This document shows, one piece after another, positions 9,109-17,984 of a stretch of 64,000 bases of DNA; position 1 is the first letter of the stretch, and every line of letters starts with the position of its first letter. The translations under genes and the position numbers were made by a program. Origin of the DNA: Cyclobacteriaceae bacterium (GTDB lineage: Bacteria; Bacteroidota; Bacteroidia; Cytophagales; Cyclobacteriaceae). The DNA lies in contig JANQKF010000013.1 in the NCBI GenBank assembly GCA_028281285.1, positions 515,151 to 579,150 on the forward strand. Reading direction: 5' to 3'. The notes under the pieces were generated by a model. It searched no databases, was not told the origin of the DNA, and worked only from the letters and a program-made list of their open reading frames with translations.

Positions 9109-10068
9109 CTATTGGGCTGCAGCCCGTCTCAATCTGTCATTAATTGCTCTACCCAAACCAGTTTCTGGTAAAGGGTGCGCTATGATCACGCGAATATCAG
9201 GGTTTTCATCTAATTCTCTCATCCCCTTAAATAAGTTTTTTGATGCCTCCTCAAGGCTTTTGCTTGCCGAAAGCTGAAACTGATTATTTAGGGGCAATGA
9301 AGGAACTGGATCACCAAATATGAGGCAACCTGTTTCCATGGGATCTTTATCTATGAGCAGTAAAGACATATCGCCTAATTCAAAGCGCGTGGCTGGTGCA
9401 TAGTGGCTTTTCAACATTCCCGGAGCGGCTGGTTCTGAAGACGAATGATCGTTGACTTTCACTTCGGGTATAAACTCCTGAATTGACTCGAGTGATTTGC
9501 CTCCTAGTCGTAAGATGGTGGGAACTTCTTCTGCAAAACTGACAATCGTAGACTCAATGCCAATCTCACAATCTCCCCCATCCAAAATATATTCGATGGA
9601 ATTACCTAGTTGTTGATTGACATGTGTGGGTGTTGTAGGGCTTATATACCCAAAGGGGTTGGCACTTGGTGCTGCGAGAGGGAAACTCAACCGTGACAAT
9701 AAATCTAATGTTAGCGGGTGTTTCGGAATACGACAAGCAACGCTATCAAGACCGGAAGTGACTATGTCCGGAATAATATTATCCTTTTTCAAAAGTATAG
9801 TGAGGGGTCCTGGCCAGAATTGATCCATCAGATCCTCGGCAGTATTGGGTATGCCTTTCACAAATGACCTAACCTGTTCCTTGTTTGCAGCATGTACAAT
9901 TAGAGGATCAAATGATGGTCGGTTTTTGGTCTTGAATATGCTAAGAACCGCGTCTTCAGACAACGCATTACCCGCTAAACCATAAACAGTTTCCGTAGGA
10001 ATCCCTACCAGTTTGTCCTCTTGCAACAACCGGATGGCAGCATCAATATCTTTTCCAATCAAGGCCAT
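9109..10068 (-). CDS. L-threonylcarbamoyladenylate synthase, long form (Sua5/TsaC)
   Basis: This enzyme makes threonylcarbamoyl-AMP for the t6A modification of tRNAs that read ANN codons. [10 protein letters not shown] near the N-terminus, [12 protein letters not shown] and APSANPFG are YrdC-domain signatures. A linker with [12 protein letters not shown] leads into the C-terminal Sua5 domain, so it is the two-domain Sua5 form of 319 residues. The frame extends 12 bases upstream to a TTG, but ATG 10068 is preferred because it forms a TGATG overlap with the TPR gene stop. Cotranscribed with pgk downstream. Confidence 0.93.
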   Translation of the reverse strand: MALIGKDIDAAIRLLQEDKLVGIPTETVYGLAGNALSEDAVLSIFKTKNRPSFDPLIVHAANKEQVRSFVKGIPNTAEDLMDQFWPGPLTILLKKDNIIPDIVTSGLDSVACRIPKHPLTLDLLSRLSFPLAAPSANPFGYISPTTPTHVNQQLGNSIEYILDGGDCEIGIESTIVSFAEEVPTILRLGGKSLESIQEFIPEVKVNDHSSSEPAAPGMLKSHYAPATRFELGDMSLLLIDKDPMETGCLIFGDPVPSLPLNNQFQLSASKSLEEASKNLFKGMRELDENPDIRVIIAHPLPETGLGRAINDRLRRAAAQ

Positions 10069-10784
10069 CACTGAAGACAATTTTGGGCAATCGCTTCACC
10101 GGCTGGCTCATAGGCATGAGTTTGGGCATCTTGGAGGTAAATACAGCCCTCAGCACGATTACCATTCGCGATTTCGGCCAAACCCAACCAATAGTAAGCT
10201 TCGCCATAATCTCCTTTGAACTCAATGGCTTTCTTCAGATCGAAGATGGCATCATCAGGATTGTTAGTTCTTAATTCTGTTTTCCCTTTATTAAGATACA
10301 CTAGTGGATTAGAATCATCTAATCTAAGGGCAAACTCAAACTCGAAAAGAGCACGTTCATACTCTCCATATTTGAAAAGAATGGCCCCTCTGTTAACATA
10401 GATATCAGCGACATTCGGCTGTACATTACTGGCCATGTCATAGTCTTGTATCGCCCCATTATCATCTTGCAAAAGTCTCTTTGCATTGCCACGATTGAAA
10501 TAAGCCCTATAGTCAGCGGAATCTACAGCGATCGCACGATTGAACATTTGAACAGATTCCTCTAATTGGCCAATCCGGGTTAGAGCAACCCCTCTGGCGT
10601 TCAGAGCCACATAATTTGTGGGATTCTTCTCCAAGGCCTTGTTGAACGACCGAATGGCATCCTCAAAGCTGCCATTGGCCAATTGGTCCCGACCCATCTC
10701 GACAAGTTCATCTTCGGAAGGACCGCATGCTGAAAAAAGCCCAATGATTAAAAAAGAAAGTATAATTTGATTTAGTCGCCTCAT
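10068..10784 (-). CDS. TPR-repeat lipoprotein
   Basis: The 238-residue product has a lipoprotein signal (LFSAC, Cys20) followed by five to six tetratricopeptide repeats from about residue 34 to 225. Repeat phases are visible as NGSFEDAIRSFNKALEKNP, IGQLEESVQMFNRAIAVD and so on. TPR arrays act as protein-binding scaffolds; the partner is unknown. It heads the reverse operon TPR-tsaC-pgk and its stop overlaps the tsaC start. A TATCTTTG element lies 9 bases before the ATG. Confidence 0.85.
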   Translation of the reverse strand: MRRLNQIILSFLIIGLFSACGPSEDELVEMGRDQLANGSFEDAIRSFNKALEKNPTNYVALNARGVALTRIGQLEESVQMFNRAIAVDSADYRAYFNRGNAKRLLQDDNGAIQDYDMASNVQPNVADIYVNRGAILFKYGEYERALFEFEFALRLDDSNPLVYLNKGKTELRTNNPDDAIFDLKKAIEFKGDYGEAYYWLGLAEIANGNRAEGCIYLQDAQTHAYEPAGEAIAQNCLQ

Positions 10785-10792
10785 TCGGACGG

Positions 10793-10800
10793 CAAAGATA
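10793..10800 (-). promoter_or_regulatory. -7 promoter element of the TPR-tsaC-pgk operon
   Basis: On the reverse strand TATCTTTG matches the Bacteroidota TAnnTTTG consensus and ends 9 bases before the ATG at 10784. The -33 side is only T-rich, with no clear TTG. Transcription would begin within a few bases of the start codon, giving a very short or leaderless mRNA. Confidence 0.5.
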
Positions 10801-10826
10801 CTGTACAGAAGTCGTGAAAAAAATGG

Positions 10827-13643
10827 TTATTGCCGACTTAAAATGACACGTGTTGCATCATTTTGATCTCGATAGGTCAAGCGCACAATGTAAATACCAT
10901 CTTTGACTCTTTGTCCGATCTGATCGGTACCATCCCAGAATATTTCATTTTCACCTGTGAACCCCAATCCGGCAGAAGCTATTGTAACCAACTTTCCTTG
11001 CATATCATAGATCCGAACCACTACAAAATCAGAGTCAGGGATTCCAAAACGGATCGTCACTAAATCGCTGAAAGGGTTTGGAAAGCTGGTCTCAATTTCG
11101 AGCTGTTCGGCCCCGCTCACCGGAGGTTCCGGATCTACGTTAGGGATTTGCGAGAAATAAAGTCCATTACCATGAGTGGCAGCAACAATTCTCCCATCTG
11201 ATCTTCGATAATCTATCATTGGAACTACCACATTTCCTATGACATTAGCCCCTTCCTGAGCCCAAATGGTCGATGAGCCATTGAGAGTTCGGGTACTAAA
11301 TAGGCCTACGCTTGTGCCGACATAGTATTGGTAGCTATCATCCTCAATTGGCACCACTCGTGCCCACCTTATAGAAGGGCCATTGCCAGATCCATCTGGA
11401 TTTTCCTCCAGATTACCAGAAACATCCGTAAAGGTCTGTCCACCATCATCCGAAAAGAAGATACTTGGCACCAAGTAATTCGAAAAGGTGACCATTACAT
11501 TGTCGGCATTGGTTGGGTCTATAGAAATTGAGGATACATTCGCATCAACTGGAAAATTAACTCCTGCATTTCGATTGAGATTGGTCACTGAATAACTATC
11601 TACATTGGCGTTATCAATTCGGTTGACCTGCCCATTTGATGAACCATAATAAACTATATTGGCCGGCTCTGTTGAAGCATCGATAGCAGAAATTGAACCA
11701 CTGGCAATGTTCGTATCCAATAGTCTGTCCCAGTTGAATCCCGTCTTGTTATTACTTCCGGGAGGAATTTGACTCAGATTTCTGTTTCTCCAAACGAAAT
11801 CTCCACCTGCCAGATACATCCTGTTCTGATTGGCAGGATCAAGTACATATGGATTAATGAATAAATAGGGCTGACCGTTAGTCTGACCACCTCCAATAGG
11901 ATCGATCCTGGCAAATGAGGTCAATTGATTTTCAGAACCCAAAGTCACTCTGAACATCCTTGAATTCTGGAACGAGACATAGTAATAAATACCAAACCTC
12001 GTAGTCGCTACATAAGCACCATCTCCTCCCAAAACTCTACTCGTAGAGCTTACCAAATTGGAAGTAAGGAGTGTCCCATTATCCTGGGTTCCGCCTAAAA
12101 CAAAGTTGTCCTCTTCAAACTTGCTTATCTGAGCAGTATAATACTGACTGGTAACATAACCGTTATTTAAAGGGACGTAAGAAACGGTCTCTGCACGATT
12201 GTTCTCAGTCCGGAATATACCACCATCATTGACGGAAATCATCCGATCAGGATTAGAAGGGTAAAAGATAACGTCATGCTGATCAGGGTGATGATTATCG
12301 TATACAGAGGCATCATTATCCAAACTATATCCACCAATCCACGTGGTATTGTTTCTTGAATTAAAACCGTCTGTACTTCGGTAAAGATTGGTCCCTCCTA
12401 AATAGACAATATTTTCATCTTCCGGATGTGCCGAGATCATCATATTATAGGACACTTGTGCATTATAGTCTCCGAAATCACCTCCAAAAGCAGGAACACT
12501 TCCTGAGAGATTCGTGAACCGATTGAGGGTCGCATCAAACTTACCTAGTATCGGGCCACCCAAACCATCAGCGACTGTATAAATGATATTCGGGTTTCCA
12601 ATTGATGACCCTAATTCGATGCGTCTTGAAGGCATACTGTTAAAGGATACTACAGATCTCCATGTTAAACCATTGGTTGTAGATTGATAAATACCTCCGT
12701 CCTCCGATAAGGTCGTTCCATCATTCGTGGTATTGCTGATTGATGCATATACGGTTCCATCAGAAGTTTTGTGAACATCGGAATAGAATATGGCTACTTC
12801 ATCATTCAAATTGGTTTCTCCCAGGGAAAGCAAATCGTCACCAAGCACTGTTCTCCAAGTGAGCCCTCCATCTTCAGACAAAACAACACCTCCGAAAATA
12901 GCTGCTAGTATAACATCGCCAGTGCTGGGTTTTGGGTCTAGAACGATGTCCCATACATAATTGAATGGTGAATTGAACTCAGCCGGGTCGTTAGTGGCTG
13001 TAGATGGAAGAACCACCCAAGTCCTACCCCCATCAGTGGACTTAAAAATTCCATCTCCTCGCAAAGGAGCTCCAGCACCTCGGGCTGAATTACCAACAAG
13101 TTCGCCAGTACCAAAATACCAGGTATCTTCGCGGCCTGCTCGAGTGTCTTGTCGAATGACGGTAACACTATGCAATTGCTGAGGAGCAGTCGTTTTAGTC
13201 CAGGTATTCCCTCCGTCCTCTGTTCTCCAAACTCCACCAGAAACTCCAGCTGCGAGCATTACGTTTTCATCGCGAACGTCCATTGCGATTGCTCTGGTTC
13301 TACCTCCAATATTATTTGGACCAATACTTTCCCAATCTAAATTTTCTGTCCCCTCTGCCCCTTCAATCGAGGGTAGTGGCTCTTCGTTATTCTTAAATCT
13401 TTTAGCAAACTCATGCTCCAGATGTTTTATCCCCGGAGGTAGCTCACCTGTCTTTGGGTCGACAAGCATCATGGTTTCATATGCCGCTCTGTTCTGAGGG
13501 TTTTCACCCGGATTAAGTTGCGATTCAGCTTGAGGAAGTGTGAGTTCCTCAGGGTTCTCAGGAATCAAGAATGATCCCAAAGAGAATAGAACCCAACTTG
13601 CCAAGATTAGTATTGGAAGATGCTGTTTTTGGTAAAAGCTCAT
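10827..13643 (-). CDS. secreted BNR/sortilin-type beta-propeller protein with T9SS sorting domain
   Basis: The 938-residue protein has an N-terminal hydrophobic segment (residues 9-26) serving as signal peptide. From about residue 100 come repeated Asp-box motifs of the S/T-x-D-x-G-x-T-W type (RTEDGGNTW, KSTDGGRTW, LSEDGGLTW, FSDDGGQTF). These mark seven- to ten-bladed propellers of the VPS10/sortilin and BNR kind. The C-terminus (from FPNPF at about 850) has the FlgD-like sorting domain with IYDMQGKLV, WDGTD and DGIYIVRLTY, the export signal of the T9SS. No sialidase arginine triad is evident, so an enzymatic role is not claimed. Likely a cell-surface or secreted binding protein. Confidence 0.88.
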   Translation of the reverse strand: MSFYQKQHLPILILASWVLFSLGSFLIPENPEELTLPQAESQLNPGENPQNRAAYETMMLVDPKTGELPPGIKHLEHEFAKRFKNNEEPLPSIEGAEGTENLDWESIGPNNIGGRTRAIAMDVRDENVMLAAGVSGGVWRTEDGGNTWTKTTAPQQLHSVTVIRQDTRAGREDTWYFGTGELVGNSARGAGAPLRGDGIFKSTDGGRTWVVLPSTATNDPAEFNSPFNYVWDIVLDPKPSTGDVILAAIFGGVVLSEDGGLTWRTVLGDDLLSLGETNLNDEVAIFYSDVHKTSDGTVYASISNTTNDGTTLSEDGGIYQSTTNGLTWRSVVSFNSMPSRRIELGSSIGNPNIIYTVADGLGGPILGKFDATLNRFTNLSGSVPAFGGDFGDYNAQVSYNMMISAHPEDENIVYLGGTNLYRSTDGFNSRNNTTWIGGYSLDNDASVYDNHHPDQHDVIFYPSNPDRMISVNDGGIFRTENNRAETVSYVPLNNGYVTSQYYTAQISKFEEDNFVLGGTQDNGTLLTSNLVSSTSRVLGGDGAYVATTRFGIYYYVSFQNSRMFRVTLGSENQLTSFARIDPIGGGQTNGQPYLFINPYVLDPANQNRMYLAGGDFVWRNRNLSQIPPGSNNKTGFNWDRLLDTNIASGSISAIDASTEPANIVYYGSSNGQVNRIDNANVDSYSVTNLNRNAGVNFPVDANVSSISIDPTNADNVMVTFSNYLVPSIFFSDDGGQTFTDVSGNLEENPDGSGNGPSIRWARVVPIEDDSYQYYVGTSVGLFSTRTLNGSSTIWAQEGANVIGNVVVPMIDYRRSDGRIVAATHGNGLYFSQIPNVDPEPPVSGAEQLEIETSFPNPFSDLVTIRFGIPDSDFVVVRIYDMQGKLVTIASAGLGFTGENEIFWDGTDQIGQRVKDGIYIVRLTYRDQNDATRVILSRQ

Positions 13644-13678
13644 AGGGGGAATAAATATAAACGTTGGATCTTATGTAT

Positions 13679-14257
13679 TTACCATAGAGGCGACACTTTA
13701 CCCTTAATGTGTGAGGTTTTTTCTGCCATCCTAAGAATAGAACGATTCGATTTGGTCAAATTGTCCAAATCGATCAATGGAATCCAGGCAATCTTATTAG
13801 ATTCTTCATTTTTGACGACTTCCTCACCAATATTAGCTGTAAATAAGTATCGAATATCAAAATGTTCGTGCGCAGGCTCTGCCATTCGTTCAGGGATTTT
13901 GTGGATATCAATATCGAATATTTCGTGAGTCATAGATCTGACCGTAGTCAACCCGGATTCTTCCTCCACCTCTCTTCTTGCTACTCTTAGTATGTTCGCA
14001 TCCCCATCGGCATGCCCCCCTAATTGCAGCCATTTATCAAGTTTAGTATGATGTGTCATAAGAGCAAAACGCTGAGTTTTATCAACTACCCAACCTGAAC
14101 CGGTAATATGTGCATGAAGAAGCTCCCTGCTAAAGCAATTTGAATAATTGGACAATAACTCAAGAAATCGTTCCTTGAATTCAACCTCTTCGGGATAATC
14201 AGGTTGATACTCTTCTAAATTGCGGATGAGTTGATGACGGTCATCCTCCAATGGCAT
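13679..14257 (-). CDS. Nudix hydrolase
   Basis: This 192-residue cytosolic protein belongs to the superfamily that hydrolyses nucleoside-diphosphate-linked compounds. The Nudix box runs from about residue 78 to 100: G-H-A-D-G-D-A then REVEEESGL. It fits Gx5Ex7REUxEExGU except that the glutamate after Gx5 is alanine; the catalytic REVEEE helix is intact. The segment around HITGSGWVV precedes it as the first strand. It overlaps the upstream secreted small protein gene by 17 bases. Substrate cannot be read from sequence. Confidence 0.88.
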   Translation of the reverse strand: MPLEDDRHQLIRNLEEYQPDYPEEVEFKERFLELLSNYSNCFSRELLHAHITGSGWVVDKTQRFALMTHHTKLDKWLQLGGHADGDANILRVARREVEEESGLTTVRSMTHEIFDIDIHKIPERMAEPAHEHFDIRYLFTANIGEEVVKNEESNKIAWIPLIDLDNLTKSNRSILRMAEKTSHIKGKVSPLW

Positions 14258-14615
14258 TGGTAATCACAATTGTGGCCTTATTTACCTTGCCCTCCGACAA
14301 GGCACTTATTTTCTCGCCTCCTCCAAAATTGTCTAAATCCCCTTTGCGAACGATAATATAGTATTCAATTGGCTCAAGGTTTTTAAACGTGACCCTGCCT
14401 TTTCCGTCAGTCAACTTGAACGGTTGTACTTCATTTATTTCTTTATCGTAATCGGCCTTAGATTTAAACAAGATGACCTTAGCATCATCTACCACATTCC
14501 CCAGCTTATCTACTACTGTGACCTTCAGTTTTGTTTTGAATAATTGAGCCTTCGATTCATGAGAAAAACCCATGAATATAAGGATTACGAACACGGCAAT
14601 AAGATTTTTTTTCAT
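14241..14615 (-). CDS. small secreted protein with carboxypeptidase-regulatory-like (transthyretin-like) domain
   Basis: The 124-residue product has a signal peptide (MKKNLIAVFVILIFMGFSH, cleavage after SKA). It is followed by one beta-sandwich domain: LKVTVVDKLGNVVDDAKVILF, then FKLTDGKGRVTFKNLEP and YYIIVRKGD. This is the pattern of the CarboxypepD_reg/SpaA-like fold used as a structural module in envelope proteins. No catalytic residues are seen. The gene is third in the recQ-led reverse-strand group and overlaps the Nudix gene. Confidence 0.7.
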   Translation of the reverse strand: MKKNLIAVFVILIFMGFSHESKAQLFKTKLKVTVVDKLGNVVDDAKVILFKSKADYDKEINEVQPFKLTDGKGRVTFKNLEPIEYYIIVRKGDLDNFGGGEKISALSEGKVNKATIVITNAIGG

Positions 14616-14630
14616 CTCTGATTATTGTGG

Positions 14631-15221
14631 TTAATTATCGAATCTGAAAATTTCGTCAATAAATTCGTCAAATGACAGAGCCTTAGTATATAAACGGTCC
14701 TGATAGATGTTGACCATCAATCTGATAAAGCTGGGAGCCCGATCTATCTCAATAAGTTCAATAATTACGTTTCCATACAATTGATTGAGAAGACCTTCCG
14801 CGGTTTTGGACCTTTCAGGTTTTAAATACCACTTTTCGATAGTCTCCTCATAGGTCTCCCGAGCCAGAATTCTTCGGTCACCCTGGGTCAACTTATAGCC
14901 CGTTTTCAAAGTTTGGTCCTTTAGAAGATCAAACAAATTCCTGAACTCCTTGTGACTAATTCTGGAATTGTATGAAACAGCGAGTCCATTCGAATAATTT
15001 GAATTCAACAAGTGCACCTTTAGCTGCGATTCAATATCTGACTGTTTCAGACGATAGGCATTTTCCAATTCTCCTAATAGGTCCCCGGACTGTTTGGACC
15101 ATAGCCACGAATTATATTCATCTTGATCACTTTCAGACCGCTGGAGCTCTTCATAGATAACCTCATGACGTGGAGAACTATTAGGGAATATTTTGCGAAA
15201 TACTTCTTCGAAATACGACAT
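14631..15221 (-). CDS. conserved-looking cytosolic protein of unknown function
   Basis: The 196-residue protein has no signal peptide or membrane segment. It is acidic and helix-rich, with segments such as YEELQRSESDQDEYNSWLW, KEFRNLFDLLKDQTLKTGYK and a final FIRLMVNIYQDR. I do not recognise a family. ATG 15221 is used; a TTG just upstream is less likely. It starts 22 bases after the recQ stop and is followed by the small secreted protein, so it should be cotranscribed with recQ. A link to DNA repair is only a suggestion from that position. Confidence 0.65.
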   Translation of the reverse strand: MSYFEEVFRKIFPNSSPRHEVIYEELQRSESDQDEYNSWLWSKQSGDLLGELENAYRLKQSDIESQLKVHLLNSNYSNGLAVSYNSRISHKEFRNLFDLLKDQTLKTGYKLTQGDRRILARETYEETIEKWYLKPERSKTAEGLLNQLYGNVIIELIEIDRAPSFIRLMVNIYQDRLYTKALSFDEFIDEIFRFDN

Positions 15222-15243
15222 CAAACAAATACAATAACACTAC

Positions 15244-17172
15244 TTACGATTTTGAGGATTTAAGTTTACCAAAATCATCATAAAATAATAATCCATGGTC
15301 AAGCATTTCAGAAATCAATTCCATAAAAACATCTTTGTCTTGTGGTGATAAAAATGCCGTCAGTTGGGAAACATCAAGAGCACTACCGGAAGTGATGACC
15401 TTGTTAATTTGTTCTTGATAGTGATTTTTCAATCGCCCACTTTCGTCAGATTTTTTAAGGGATATACAATTGTCACAAACCTGGCACTTCTCATATGATA
15501 CCTCGCCAAAATACTCCAACAGTTGTTGAGTCCTACATCTGTCTTCATTATGCAAATAGGAAATAACAGATTCCATCTTATCAAGAGTCAGTTTTCTTTT
15601 TCCCTTTAAAAAAGGAATGTCTAAGGGTAGCTTTTCTTGACCATATCTTTCAGAAATGAAACTCAATTGAGGCTTATCCTTTTGAGGGAAGTATTCCATT
15701 ATGCCTCGATCGTGTAGTTGAGCTAACTTGGTTCGACAGTCATTTAAGGAGTCCCCGGTAATTGCCATAATGGATGATTCCTTAAGATGAACTGGTGAAT
15801 TGTATAGTTCTCCCCCGTGTATGCGCAACATCGCCTTGATTAAAGAGTCATAGGACGCATTGGCAATTTGAAACTCATAAAGTTCTTTATGGTCAACCTT
15901 AAAAACAGCTCTTGAGGGTTGATAGAATGCCTCTGAAAGGCTAATCAATCCTTGCGACTCAAGGGTCTTTATGCTATTGAAGATCTCGATTGGCCGTCTA
16001 TCGAATTGATGACCAAATTGCTGAATATCAAAATCAAAACTTTCCAACGGTGCATTTCCCACCGCCAGTTGGAAATGATTACCCAACATCTGATATACCT
16101 CTTTAAGGAGATTTTCCTCAGGTAAGGACTGTTGAGTTTTTCGCCTTAAGTCCTCAATGTCTTTTTGGTTGCAGATAATAAGTGCGTATGCCTTTTTCTC
16201 ATCCCTTCCCGCACGGCCAGCCTCCTGGTAATAAGACTCTAAGTTTGGGGGAAGATCCATATGTACTACAAGCCTGACATCAGCTTTGTCTATCCCCATA
16301 CCAAAGGCATTCGTAGAAACGATAACTCGGGTTCTTCCGTGAATCCAGTCCTCCTGTTTTAGCGAACGCTCAGAAAATTCGAGTCCTGCATGGTAAAAAT
16401 CAGCGCTTATTTGGTGTCTTTGAAGGAGGAAGGCAAGCTCCTTTGTGCGTCTTCTGGTGTTGACATAAACAACGGCAGAACCTTCAATCTTTTGTAGCAC
16501 CTCCACCAACTTGCGATCTTTATGTTCTTCAAATCTCACCGAATATGACAGGTTTGGCCGAGCAAAACTTTTGATAAAAACTTTCCCATTTTCAAACCTC
16601 AGCTTTTCTTGAATGTCCTTTTTCACCTTCTCGGTAGCTGTTGCCGTAAGTGCGATGATCGGAACATCTGGTAAAATCTCTCTTATGGCAGCAATCTCAA
16701 GGTATGAGGGCCTGAAATCATATCCCCATTGTGAAATACAATGCGCTTCGTCTACAGCGATTTGGGCAACTCCCCTTTTTTGATGTAAGATTTTTATTCG
16801 CTCAACAAATAGCTCTGTTTTCAACCTTTCTGGTGAGAGATATAGGAACTTCACGTCACTATTGATACAATTGTCAAGTGTTATATCAATCTCTCGTCTG
16901 GTCATTCCGGCATGAACCGCTTCTGCCAAAATCTCTCGACTCTTCAATTGAGAAACCTGGTCTTTCATCAGCGCAATCAAGGGGGAAATCACCAACGTAA
17001 GCCCGGATTTAATGAGTCCGGGAACCTGAAAACATATAGATTTTCCCCCACCTGTGGGTAGTAGAGCCAAAGTATCCTGTCCCTGCAAAACAGATTCAAT
17101 GATCTCTTCCTGAAGCGGACGAAATTCCTGATACCCCCAATAAGATTTTAGTGCTTCACGAGGCGTTGCCAT
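15244..17172 (-). CDS. recQ: ATP-dependent DNA helicase RecQ, short form without HRDC
   Basis: This is a 3'-5' DNA helicase of recombination and repair. Motif 0 (GYQEFRPLQEEII), Walker A (LLPTGGGKS), DEAH box (VDEAHCISQWG), motif III (LTATAT) and motif VI (YYQEAGRAGRD) are all present in residues 14-340. The zinc-binding subdomain shows CRTQQLLEYFGE then CQVCDNC (about 540-560). The protein ends soon after at residue 642 with a short unrelated tail; a recognisable HRDC domain is missing. ATG 17172 is in a good context for the family (short N-terminal tail before GYQEFR). Confidence 0.96.
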   Translation of the reverse strand: MATPREALKSYWGYQEFRPLQEEIIESVLQGQDTLALLPTGGGKSICFQVPGLIKSGLTLVISPLIALMKDQVSQLKSREILAEAVHAGMTRREIDITLDNCINSDVKFLYLSPERLKTELFVERIKILHQKRGVAQIAVDEAHCISQWGYDFRPSYLEIAAIREILPDVPIIALTATATEKVKKDIQEKLRFENGKVFIKSFARPNLSYSVRFEEHKDRKLVEVLQKIEGSAVVYVNTRRRTKELAFLLQRHQISADFYHAGLEFSERSLKQEDWIHGRTRVIVSTNAFGMGIDKADVRLVVHMDLPPNLESYYQEAGRAGRDEKKAYALIICNQKDIEDLRRKTQQSLPEENLLKEVYQMLGNHFQLAVGNAPLESFDFDIQQFGHQFDRRPIEIFNSIKTLESQGLISLSEAFYQPSRAVFKVDHKELYEFQIANASYDSLIKAMLRIHGGELYNSPVHLKESSIMAITGDSLNDCRTKLAQLHDRGIMEYFPQKDKPQLSFISERYGQEKLPLDIPFLKGKRKLTLDKMESVISYLHNEDRCRTQQLLEYFGEVSYEKCQVCDNCISLKKSDESGRLKNHYQEQINKVITSGSALDVSQLTAFLSPQDKDVFMELISEMLDHGLLFYDDFGKLKSSKS

Positions 17173-17210
17173 TGCCCCAAACTACAAAATATAACAGAGT
17201 GATTCAGCAA

Positions 17211-17984
17211 CTACCACTTTGGTTTTTCCTTGTTCAGAAAAGCCGAAATTCCCTTTTGGCAATCTTCAGTTGCTCTTGCCTCGGCATTCTTCTCTGCAGC
17301 ATAGTTCAACCCATCCCGAACGGTCATATTCTGAACCTCACCAATCATTTGCTTTGTTAATGTCATGGATTGGGCCGAGTTCTTCTCAACCAGAGCCTTG
17401 GCAAATTGATCCGCTTGATCATCAAGCGTATCAGGGGAAACCACTTTGTTGATCAAACCAATATCAACTGCTCTTTCTGATGAGATAAGGTCGCCACTCA
17501 AGAGTAGTTCCTTTGCTCTTCCCTCTCCAATCTTTCTTAGGAGGAAAACTTTGACAAGTGCCGGTACAAAACCAATTCTTACTTCAGTGTAACCAAACTT
17601 TGCCTGTGGTACACTTATAGAAAAATCACAAACCGTAGCCAGACCACATCCTCCTGCAATTGCGTGACCATGAATTTTCGCTATCACCACTTTGGGAAGG
17701 GTATAAATTTGATGGAATAGCTCCTTTAAGTGGTTGGAATCGGCAAGATTCTCTTCAAAAGAATTGTTCTGTAGCTGTTCCAAATAAGCCAGATCTGCAC
17801 CTGCACAGAACACATCACCTTCCGATTGAAGTATTACCACCTTAACATCCGAATCAGAAACACTTCTAGAAAAAGCAGCCTTTAGCTGGGTAACAACCTC
17901 CCCATTTAGCGCATTCCTCTTCTCTGGTCTGTTCAAGGTGATATAGGCAATTCGGTTTTTTACCTCGTAGTTGACAAAGCTCAT
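17211..17984 (-). CDS. enoyl-CoA hydratase/isomerase family protein
   Basis: This 257-residue crotonase-fold enzyme acts on acyl-CoA esters in the cytosol. LNRPEKRNALN, FCAGADLAYLEQL (oxyanion loop) and HGHAIAGGCGLATVCDFSI are family hallmarks. GYTEVRIGFVPALV follows, with the glutamate at the usual catalytic position. The GFVPA run resembles methylglutaconyl-CoA hydratases of leucine degradation, but the substrate is not certain. Its ATG overlaps the comEC stop by ATGA, so it is coupled to comEC, an odd functional pairing. Confidence 0.93.
   Translation of the reverse strand: MSFVNYEVKNRIAYITLNRPEKRNALNGEVVTQLKAAFSRSVSDSDVKVVILQSEGDVFCAGADLAYLEQLQNNSFEENLADSNHLKELFHQIYTLPKVVIAKIHGHAIAGGCGLATVCDFSISVPQAKFGYTEVRIGFVPALVKVFLLRKIGEGRAKELLLSGDLISSERAVDIGLINKVVSPDTLDDQADQFAKALVEKNSAQSMTLTKQMIGEVQNMTVRDGLNYAAEKNAEARATEDCQKGISAFLNKEKPKW

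Noticed and set aside
10827..13643. Sialidase or glycoside hydrolase call for the BNR protein
   Set aside because: Asp-boxes alone occur in many propellers, and the sialidase arginine triad and FRIP motif are not evident.
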